Below are positions 44,747 through 52,162 of a stretch of 64,000 nucleotides of DNA, piece after piece. Source of the DNA: Alphaproteobacteria bacterium (GTDB lineage Bacteria > Pseudomonadota > Alphaproteobacteria > Thalassobaculales > Thalassobaculaceae); assembly GCA_022822665.1 (NCBI GenBank), contig JAJEAR010000065.1:62001-126000 (forward strand). The letters are read 5' to 3'. The number at the start of each line of letters is the position of its first letter. Position 1 is the stretch's first letter. The notes beneath the pieces are model-generated. The model was not told the DNA's origin and made no database searches. It was given only the letters and a program-made list of their open reading frames with translations. The position numbers and the translations under genes are program-made.

Positions 44747-45853
44747 CTAGTCCGCGGCCGAGGAGGCCGGGGCCGGCGAGAGGTGCTGCAGCCGCGGCAT
44801 GACCTCGTTTGCCAGCATGCCGAGCGAAGTGTGCCAGGCGTTCGGCTGGTCCGCGTAGTCAAAGCAGAACACCAGCAGGCTGCCGAAACCGCCGACATCG
44901 TGGTAGACCGCCTCGAGCTTCTCCGCGACGGTCGACGGCGATCCGACCAGCCAGTTGTGCCGGGCGCAGTACTCGGCCGTCACGTCGCTGTCCGGCACGT
45001 CGGGATCATGCTTGAGGAACTCGAGGAACCCGAAGTTCGCCAACAGCGGCAGGAAGTACTCGGTCATCATCCGGCCCATCGGCCCTTCGACCGACAGCTT
45101 CCACGCCTCGGCGTCGGTCTCCGCGACGAACACCTCGCGGACCATGCGCCAGTCGCCGCGCCACGGAACCCGGCCGGCCCGCTTCGCGCCTTCCTCAACC
45201 GCCTCCCAGTGACTGCCGACATAGGCCGGGTTCAGGTTGAGGCTCATCGGCACGTAGCCGTTTTCCCCGGCGAGTTTCAGGGTGTCGGATCCCTTCGACA
45301 GTCCGGCAACACCGATCGGCGGGTGCGGCTTCTGGTAGGGGTAGAGGTGCGGGCGCAGGAACCCGAACATCTCGGCCGGCTTGGTGATGTGCCAGTACTT
45401 GCCCTGGTGATCGAACTCTTCCTCGTCACCCCACAGCCGCAGGATGATCTCGAGCGCCTCGCGTGTCATTTCCCGGTTCTGGCCCGACATGCCGTCGACG
45501 TTGAACATGCCCCAGTCCGAGGGCAGCCCGCTCGCCGCGACACCGAAGTTCAACCGTCCCTTGCCGAGGTGATCCATCATCGCGATCCGGTTCGCGAGCT
45601 CGGCGGGATTGTGATAGGGCAGCAGGAAACCGCCCGGGCCCAGCCGGATGTTGCTGGTCTGGCGGAACCCCTCGATCACCAGAAAGTCGGGAGCCGGGTG
45701 CGGTTCCCACGGCGCGGTGTGGTGTTCGCCGACCCAGCCTTCCTCGAACCCGAGCTCGTCGGCCCAGCGGATGTGCTGCAGGTCGAACTCGTGACCCTCG
45801 CGCAGATCCCGTTCCGGCGGGTGCGACGGCATGGTGAAGAAACCTGTGCGCAT
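44747..45853 (-). CDS. LLM-class monooxygenase-like protein 6
   Basis: 368 aa. RTGFFTMPSHPPERDLREGHEF, GFEEGWVGEHHTAPWEP, IRLGPGGFLLPYHNPAELANR and GKGRLNFGVAASGLPSDWGM are features of FMN-type bacterial luciferase/alkanal monooxygenase-like proteins (EHH motif). This set differs from the F420-type LLM genes at 31800-35758. It would need reduced FMN from a reductase such as the flavodoxin-fold protein at 43414. The two genes lie on the same strand about 850 nt apart. Confidence 0.87.
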   Translation of the reverse strand: MRTGFFTMPSHPPERDLREGHEFDLQHIRWADELGFEEGWVGEHHTAPWEPHPAPDFLVIEGFRQTSNIRLGPGGFLLPYHNPAELANRIAMMDHLGKGRLNFGVAASGLPSDWGMFNVDGMSGQNREMTREALEIILRLWGDEEEFDHQGKYWHITKPAEMFGFLRPHLYPYQKPHPPIGVAGLSKGSDTLKLAGENGYVPMSLNLNPAYVGSHWEAVEEGAKRAGRVPWRGDWRMVREVFVAETDAEAWKLSVEGPMGRMMTEYFLPLLANFGFLEFLKHDPDVPDSDVTAEYCARHNWLVGSPSTVAEKLEAVYHDVGGFGSLLVFCFDYADQPNAWHTSLGMLANEVMPRLQHLSPAPASSAAD

Positions 45854-46156
45854 TGTCCGTTACCTCCCTGAAGACGGATGCATGCCGTAGTCATGACCGG
45901 CGGTGCGTCGGGAATCCTTGCACGCGGCCGGGACGCTGACAAGCGCTCCGCGCGAATGGAACGGGACCGGGATGCAAGGGGCGATGCCCGCCAGCCCCCG
46001 GGGTGTGCGGGCATCGAGCGGTGGCAGTGGTACCTTCATCCGGCGCCATTCCACCAGTCAACGCGATGCACCAGATAGTCGAGAGGGAACCATCTATGAA
46101 AGCCGGGACCTGATCCGACATCGCCGCCGGACCGGACCGGCCCGGCACGTATGGGA
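45854..46156. other. Intergenic, nothing recognised
   Basis: About 300 nt between the LLM start and the first IS630 remnant; no supported gene. Confidence 0.5.
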
Positions 46157-46193
46157 TCAGGTCCTGGCTCTTGCAGTTTGGAGCAAATTCCGC

Positions 46194-46690
46194 TCAGGTT
46201 GAGCCATATCCGGTGCGAGGCAGGTAGCTGACGCTCGCGTCGGGTTCGAAGCTCTTGAGCGGCGCACCGATGGCCGCCCTGAAGGCCGTCCTGCGCAGCA
46301 GCGCCTTGGGCCTGGCGAATAGCCGCTCGATCCGGTTAATGTCGAGGGAGTACGCGGCAGATGGACGAGTTCCGCGCCGCGCGCCTCGGTGGCCTGGCCG
46401 ACCCCGTCGACCTTGTGCACCGGGAGGGTGTCCATGATCACAACGTCGCCCGGCCAGAGGGTCGGCCCATGCGACAACTCCACGTGGATCCGGAACACCG
46501 CGCGGTTCACACGGCCATCCATACCAGGGGCAGCGGCCACCCCCGCCTGGCGCAGCCCGGCTACGCACCTGGTCAACTTCCAGCGGTCGTGTGGCACTGC
46601 ACTTATTGACCTCTCGCCCCTGCGCAACACCATCGCGGTCGAGACCCGGGTCTCCTGGAGGAAGATCAGCCACTCACACGTGAGTAGACG
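46194..46690 (-). pseudogene. IS630-type transposase C-terminal remnant, left
   Basis: Minus-strand frames, joined by at least one frameshift, read STAMVLRRGER, AVPHDRWKLTRCVAGLRQAG, GDVVIMDTLPVHKVDG and then SLDINRIERLFARPKALLRR. These are the central Asp and the D..N.IE block of the IS630/Tc1 DDE transposase. The N-terminal DNA-binding part and the first Asp region are missing. No clean terminal inverted repeats were seen. The remnant bounds the RES-Xre island on the left. Confidence 0.75.
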
Positions 46691-46753
46691 TTTTTCCTGC
46701 GCGCCTCGAACGTAAGCAATACTCTGCGACGTCGATCTGTCTTTCAGGGACAA

Positions 46754-47026
46754 CTTTAGCCGCGAGCGCTACATCAATGATCGGATGGTCAGACATCTCT
46801 GTTACCCCTTGTTCATTTCCGCACAGTTTGTTTGATCGATCCTGCCTGGATATTTCCCGAAGAAGGTCTGCCGCCACCTCTCACATTATTGGACTTTTGG
46901 CGTCAATAAACGATTTTCGAATTCCCGGACCAAACCGACCCAACATATAAAGACTAGTCAATGGCTCGCACCGCCGGTTCGTTTCATCATTCAGTATCTG
47001 CACGCTTCAGTGTTCCCGTCGTCGCT
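46754..47026. other. AT-rich intergenic border of the RES-Xre island
   Basis: About 270 nt between the left IS remnant and the RES toxin stop. It is visibly AT-richer than the surroundings (for example TCACATTATTGGACTTTTGG and CAACATATAAAGACTAGTC). No gene is seen. The change in composition marks acquired DNA. Confidence 0.5.
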
Positions 47027-47547
47027 CTACGCTGACCATTCAAATTCCTTCGAATCTTCCTCTTCTACCATGCAGTTCCCGGCCATGTTCTGGGTATAAA
47101 TGATGAGATTCCTGCACTCGTAGCGAGCACAAGGCACGATCAGTCCATCGTATCCCAGATAGTTGATAGCATCGGAAATCTCCTGTGTACGCGAGTACAC
47201 TCGCTCACCATAGTTCGACCGTGCCACGCGGAGCGGCGCGAGCGCTTGAAAGTCCAGTTCCACGACTCGCTCCAGCCGCACACGCAGCTTCCAGTTCAGT
47301 GCCTGCCTGTCCGGGCGTTGCTCGAACAACGACCAAAAGGCTTCGAACTCCGCGATCGCACCTTCCGGCATGAGGGATGTGTTGAGGACTTCGAATTGGC
47401 TGTCAGGACTGCTCCACCGCCCTCGTGCACCGCTGCTGCCCTGCACCGGCTTCTGTCCGCCCACACGACCCTGTGGACTGAAGCCTCGAACAGACCCTTG
47501 CGGCAACCCTCCAGATGTGCCAGCAGGTCGGGATCGCGTTCCAGCAC
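47027..47547 (-). pseudogene. RES-domain toxin, frameshifted
   Basis: From a GTG at 47547, the first frame gives VLERDPDLLAHLEGCRKGL and SVHRVVWADRS. Adding one C at the CC run at about 47448 restores a continuous RES domain: GARGRWSSPDSQFEVLNTSL, MPEGAIAEFEAFW and the end YLGYDGLIVPCARYECRNL. RES toxins degrade NAD+ and pair with Xre antitoxins carrying a DUF2384 domain, such as the gene 20 nt upstream. The reading frame as written would be non-functional unless the base is missing by sequencing error. Confidence 0.75.
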
Positions 47548-47567
47548 CTTGGACTTAGCTCCGTCTC

Positions 47568-47969
47568 TTAAGTGTAAGTCGGGTCAGTCATCGCCTGTAT
47601 GGCTTCCAAGACCTCCTCTATGCGACCCTCCTGAATCAGGTCGGCCGGTCGGACACCACCGAAATACTTGTGCCTGGAGTATAGCCACGCCCGCGCCGTT
47701 TTCGGATCCGAATAGAACTCCGACAGCCGTTCAACGACATACTCCAGATCAACAAGAAGGCTCTCCTTTCTCGGCCTGGGATAGGCTCGTCCCTGCTTCC
47801 ACCGCGACACCGTCTCGGGCGTCGTGCCGAGCATGTTTGCGACGTCCACCGATCGAATGTCGGCTCGACTCCTCAGAAGATCAAGCTTCATCCCTACGAC
47901 GTTTCTTTCCGCCACCGCACTTGCCATTGCCTGCTTCCCTTGTCTTGGTCCCGTATGCGAGGGGGTCAC
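47568..47969 (-). CDS. Xre/MbcA/ParS-type antitoxin
   Basis: 133 aa, GTG start next to the stop of the upstream gene; in-frame ATGs (at MASAVAERN) may be the true start. The HTH reads SVDVANMLGTTPETVSRWKQG, and the C-terminal part WLYSRHKYFGGVRPADLIQE with EVLEAIQAM is the toxin-binding domain of Xre/MbcA/ParS (DUF2384). It is intact and sits between the two frameshifted genes. It should neutralise the RES protein and autoregulate the operon. Confidence 0.9.
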   Translation of the reverse strand: MTPSHTGPRQGKQAMASAVAERNVVGMKLDLLRSRADIRSVDVANMLGTTPETVSRWKQGRAYPRPRKESLLVDLEYVVERLSEFYSDPKTARAWLYSRHKYFGGVRPADLIQEGRIEEVLEAIQAMTDPTYT

Positions 47970-49252
47970 TCAACGTCCCACCACGCGACGCTGGGGGACC
48001 GGTGAAAACGACACCAGCTGCCTCTCTTCCACAAATCTACCCAAGCCTGCGCGAAGACGGTCCAGGGACTTCCTGTTCTCGCTCAACCGCTTGGCAAGGT
48101 GCTCTTGCCCGTCGAACGACAGTGACTCCGAGAATACGGCTGCGTCCGTCGCGGGCCGGATCGTTTCTTCCAGAAAACGCTGTGCGCGGTGCTGCGCAGG
48201 AACATTGCTGAGCCGCTGCACCTCCAGAGAACGCTGTACCAGGCTGTGCCGGACCGGATTGTCCAGCATGTCCTTCCAACTCTTCGGACAGCGCTCCTTC
48301 ATCCTGCAGCCGAATCGTGACTTCGAGCCGTGCGCTGCAAAGAACGCCATTGCCTCCTCTCTCTTCAGATGAAGGCCCAAAGAGGCGACATAAATCCGTG
48401 TCGGCCACGTGAACCCCTTCTTCTCTCCCTCCACTGGCCGCATCAATGAGCCGCCGTTGAACGATTCCTTCTGGGTCACGCCATGGCAAATTCCTCCCAC
48501 CGCTCCGAACGCAAGCGCGCTCAGTCCGCGCCATCCACCCATCAAATCGCCAATCAGCGGTACACCGAGCGAGTGAAAATCGGCCGCTCCTTTTACGATA
48601 TTTCGCACCGAAGTGTGCGTCACCGTGCCGCTTTGAGCAATCTTCATCCACAAGGACTCGATAGGCAGATCGGCCAGCCTTTCGAGAATCACGCCTCGTT
48701 CCTCCGCCGACCGAAACGCGTCATACGAAACCGCCAGGGAGTAGAATATCGGTATGTTTCCGGCACCCGCTCTATCCAAGTATTGCCGCAGCAGCACCGT
48801 GAGCCGCGCATCGACTTCCAGCCAGGGGCTGTTGGCGCTTTGAATGTAGTGAGTTGGGGCAAGTATTGCACTGTACCGCTTTTCCCGCACGAACTGCGCT
48901 AACCGATCAGCGACGCGCCGGGCACCCATGTCTCCGAAATCGTCCGGCCGATGCGGACGGTCCAACGCCCACGGCAGCGCCGCCAAACGCCTGTTGAAGC
49001 CCCTGCCGATCCCAACTCCTGTGTCCGCGGATCGAGGATCGCATCGAAGCCCCGTTCCGCCATCAAGTCGTGCAGTTCCGATTGACGTGCCTGATAGACG
49101 GGGTCGAACACTACCCCATAGACGCCGACTGAACCGGATGCCACCACATCGCCAATGGCCCGATGGTCAACGTAGGACGGGCGGAGATACCAACCCAAGG
49201 GTTCCGGTGCGGCCCTGACCGCCCGGGGAAACTGCATCGGTGATGTGGCCAT
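47970..49252 (-). pseudogene. Unrecognised protein of about 427 codons, split by one frameshift
   Basis: ATG 49252 begins TSPMQFPRAVRAAPEPLGWYL. The frame breaks near 49011-49013 (a CCC run): the first part ends at LDPRTQELG and, after adding one base, the sequence continues GFNRRLAALPWALDRPHRP and so on to the stop at 47970. No known family was recognised. Features seen are IPIFYSLAVSYDAF, LPIESLWMKIAQSG, SLGVPLIGDLMGGWRGLSAL, AFGAVGGICHGVTQKESFN and a Cys pair in RFGCRMKERC, then a helical end. The repeated beta-alpha pattern fits a TIM-barrel-like fold. It is first in the operon, ahead of the Xre-RES pair, and its promoter looks strong. Confidence 0.6.
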
Positions 49253-49278
49253 CCTGAGTCTCCGTGTCGCGGCAACAT

Positions 49279-49325
49279 GACACTATGCCAAGCTTAATGA
49301 TAGACACTATAATTGATGTTGTCAA
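49279..49325 (-). promoter_or_regulatory. Near-consensus promoter with GACACTAT direct repeats
   Basis: On the minus strand, TTGACA (49320-49325), a 17-nt spacer and TATCAT (49297-49302) form an almost perfect sigma70 promoter about 45 nt before the ATG at 49252. Two GACACTAT direct repeats, at 49279-49286 and 49303-49310, are 24 bp apart and bracket the -10 box. They are candidate binding sites for the Xre antitoxin complex. Confidence 0.6.
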
Positions 49326-49341
49326 TAACATTTGTGGTCGG

Positions 49342-49908
49342 ACACAGCGTCACCAGGGCGGGTCGCGATCAGGTAGCGTCATATCCGCCATCGCGGACGC
49401 AAGTGGCGCACACGTCAGGTTTGAAGCTGTCCAGCAGCGTGCCAACGTCTGCCCACGGGTTGTTGATGGTTCGGGCGGCCGTCTATGCAGCAGCGTCTTG
49501 AGCTTGGAGAAGAGCGGCTTGATCGGGTCTAGGTCGGAGGAGTTCGCCGATAGATGGACGAGTTCGGCGCCGCGAACCTCGATGGCCCAGCGAGTCCTTT
49601 CGACTTCGTGCGCCGAGAGGTTGTCCATTATCACGATGTCTCCCTCCCAGTTGGACGGTTGGCCCCAGCATCTCCTTCACGCAGGTCCAGAATACCGCAC
49701 CGTTCATCGGGCCGTTCACCTCAAAGGGCTCGACCACCCCGCCTGACGCAGCGCGGCCACGAAGGTGGTCGTCTTCCGGTGGCCCGTACGGCACCGCCCT
49801 GATCATCCGTTCGACCCGCGGTGTCCGACCACGGGGATGGGTCGCCGGGGTCATGGCCCAGGTGTCGTCGTGAAAGACCGGTCGCTCAGGCGTGAACTGA
49901 CACTGCAC
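49342..49908 (-). pseudogene. IS630-type transposase remnant, right
   Basis: Minus-strand frames with at least one frameshift read FHDDTWAMTPATHPRGRTPR, NGPMNGAVFWTCVKEMLGPT, then VIMDNLSAHEVERTRWAIEV and SSDLDPIKPLFSKLKTLLH. They match IS630-type DDE transposases. The expected IE is IK here, so the third catalytic residue is lost. Together with the left remnant, it flanks the RES-Xre operon. Confidence 0.75.
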
Positions 49909-50242
49909 CCGTCGTCATATCCGCACGCGCCTGAGCGGCCGCGCGTGACCATTTTGGTGCTGAACACGCGCCGCCCGACACCCGTCGGGGTCGCCTCGAA
50001 TTCAGGCCCGGCCATCGACCGTCAGTGCCCCCGGTTCGGTGTACCCTCTTCGCCCTGGTGAGCGTTGCGGGTTGGCGGCGTCAGGTGCGCTCGCGGCAGC
50101 GCCCGCCCCGGGAAACGGCCGCGATGCTGGTCGACGTGCGGTGGCACCGATGGCGATGCGGCGGAACCGCCGGACACCTGCTGAGCGGCCGGAATCCGGG
50201 TTGAAAATCGTCAACTGTCAGGCGACGGACTAGAGTGGCGAC
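49909..50242. other. Intergenic before the higBA remnant
   Basis: About 330 nt, GC-rich again. No supported gene. The last 35 nt (GTTGAAAATCGTCAACTGTC) may hold the promoter of the HigBA-like pair. Confidence 0.5.
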
Positions 50243-50521
50243 ATGATCGCGTCGATCCGTCATCGTGGGCTGTAGGCCCTCTATGAGGGCAGGACGGCGC
50301 GGCACGTGGCGCCGGGCCATGTCGAGAAGCCGCGGGATATCCTGGCAACGCTCGATCCGGGCCGCCGACCGGAGGACATGAACCTGCCAGGGTTTGGCCT
50401 GCACGAACTGAAGGGCCGCCTGAAAGGACACTGGGCAGTTTCGGTGTCGGGCAACTGGCGCATCACTTTTGGGTTCGAGGATGGCGCAGCGGTCGATGTG
50501 GACTATGTGGACTACCGCTGA
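50243..50521 (+). pseudogene. higB: HigB-type toxin with an in-frame amber codon
   Basis: From ATG 50243 the frame reads IASIRHRGL, a TAG at 50273-50275, then ALYEGRTARHVAPGHVEKPRD, LPGFGLHELKGRLKGHW and SVSGNWRITFGFEDG to the TGA at 50519. HigB family proteins run straight through this point with Lys or Gln (for example RHKGL-K-ALFE), so CAG or AAG appears to have become TAG. A GTG at 50306 would give a toxin lacking the first strand and helix. Loss of function is therefore likely. Confidence 0.8.
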
Positions 50522-50533
50522 GGAGACGGAGAA

Positions 50534-50821
50534 ATGGCGATGCAGAACCCGCAGCATCCGGGCGGCATCGTGACGCGGCAGTGCCTGGAACCCCTCGGTC
50601 TGACCGTGACGCGGGCCGCCGAAGGGCTGGGTGTCACGCGGCAGGCGCTTTCCGAGCTGGTGAACGAGCGCACTGGGATCTCGGTGGAGATGGCCATACG
50701 GCTGTCGAAGGCGTTCGGATCGACGCCCGAGACCTGGCTGGGAATGCAGATGGCCCGGGATCTGTGGCAGGCCCGCGACCGTGCCAGGCAGATCGTGGTG
50801 AAGCGGTTTGCTGCGGCGTGA
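50534..50821 (+). CDS. higA: HigA-type antitoxin
   Basis: 95 aa with a GGAGA site. HPGGIVTRQCLEPLGLTVTR and GLGVTRQALSELVNERTGIS are the HigA/Xre helix-turn-helix; MAIRLSKAFGSTPETWLGMQ and the DLWQARDRARQ end match HigA. Twelve bases after the toxin stop. The antitoxin is complete although the toxin is broken, as expected if the antitoxin loss is tolerated last. Confidence 0.93.
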   Translation: MAMQNPQHPGGIVTRQCLEPLGLTVTRAAEGLGVTRQALSELVNERTGISVEMAIRLSKAFGSTPETWLGMQMARDLWQARDRARQIVVKRFAAA

Positions 50822-51017
50822 TTATCGCGTTCGTTGAAGGGAGACCTGATCCGTCATCGACACGGCGAGTCGTCGAAGGTTGCTGTCCCACCACCTGTGG
50901 CGCTGCGTTTCGCAGTGAAACGGGGGGCTCGAAACTCTGGTCACCCGGGTCTTCACGAACCGCTCTACCTGCGCAGGCGGAACCGTCCGCAGCGGGAGCG
51001 GTCGCCACGGCCCCGAT

Positions 51018-51935
51018 TCACACTTCGGAAATCCACTCCGGACGATCGCCGGACACGCCATGGACGAGACCGAAGTACGCCTCCTGCAATTTCCTGGTCA
51101 CCTCGCCCGGACGTCCCGCACCGATGGGCGCACCGTCGACCGCATTGATCGGCGTGATTTCCCAGCCGGTACCGCAGAAGAACGCCTCCGACGCGAGGAA
51201 GAACTCGGTGCGATCGACATCGCGCTCGCTGGTGGCGATGCCCATCTCCCTCAGCAGTGTCAGCACCGTGTCGCGCGTGATGCTCTCCAGGATGTCACTG
51301 GTAATCGACGGCGTGACCGCCACTCCGTCCCGGACCAGGAACAGGCACATGCCCGGCCCTTCGGCCACCTTGCCGCGGCTGTTCAGCATGATGGCGGCGT
51401 CGTAGCCGTCGACGCCGGCCTGGATTCCGGCGAACCGGGCGTTGTTGTAGTTGCCGGTTGCCTTTGCCCGGGGCGGCATCGAACGGTCACCGATCCGCTC
51501 CCAGGACGAAATCTGCGCCGTGCAGCCGTCGCGCACCCGATCCGGCGTGCCCCGGGGAACCGCTGTGACGAAGGTCCCGACGGGGCCACGTGCACCGGAA
51601 CCGCCATCACCGTCGACATAGACCGTGGGCCGGATGTGCACCGAGGTCCGAAAGCGGTTTCGCCGGACCAGTTCCAGGGTCGTCTCTGCCAATTCCCCGG
51701 CCGGCACGATCTTCTCGAACCGCATGATTCGCTGCGACAGTTCCAGGCGCTCCAGGTGCTCGCGCAGGCGGAACACCAGCATCTTCCCTCGCTGCTCCGA
51801 CCAGTAGCCGCGGATCCCCTCGAAGACTCCGGCACCGTACTTGGCGAATGGTGAAAACACGTGCACGCGGGCCTCGTTCCAGGGCACGAACTCGCCATTG
51901 ATGTAGACGATCAGGCCTTCATGGTCGCTTGACAT
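51018..51935 (-). CDS. ilvE: Class IV aminotransferase, branched-chain type
   Basis: 305 aa from ATG 51935. VYINGEFVPWNEARVHVFSP and the YGAGVFEGIRGYW region are typical starts of the fold; PRAKATGNYNNARFAGIQAG has the PLP lysine; SEAFFCGTGWEITPI and the SITSDILESITRDTVL part complete it. Branched-chain amino acid transaminase is the best match, D-amino acid transaminase or aminodeoxychorismate lyase are less likely. It stands alone and is oriented against the HigBA pair. Confidence 0.9.
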   Translation of the reverse strand: MSSDHEGLIVYINGEFVPWNEARVHVFSPFAKYGAGVFEGIRGYWSEQRGKMLVFRLREHLERLELSQRIMRFEKIVPAGELAETTLELVRRNRFRTSVHIRPTVYVDGDGGSGARGPVGTFVTAVPRGTPDRVRDGCTAQISSWERIGDRSMPPRAKATGNYNNARFAGIQAGVDGYDAAIMLNSRGKVAEGPGMCLFLVRDGVAVTPSITSDILESITRDTVLTLLREMGIATSERDVDRTEFFLASEAFFCGTGWEITPINAVDGAPIGAGRPGEVTRKLQEAYFGLVHGVSGDRPEWISEV

Positions 51936-52162
51936 CACGCTGGTCCCTCCGGTTCCGTCACTCGGATCGTCGAACATACCCGATGGCCGCCGGGGTGTCC
52001 GACGATGAAAGGGGTGCCGCACTCCGTGAAGGCGACCGCCGGGACTCCGACGGTGCTGCCTGTCGCACGGGCTCCCGGCGCCGGTTCGTCATCGGCCTGC
52101 GCTGCCGGGCATCGCCGTAGCCTCGCCCCGTGGCATGGAAGGAACAAGGTGTCCCGCCTTTC

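Noticed and set aside
50243..50305. Amber readthrough in HigB as a regulated feature
   Set aside because: No suppressor tRNA or stop-codon context evidence. A simple point mutation or read error explains it better.
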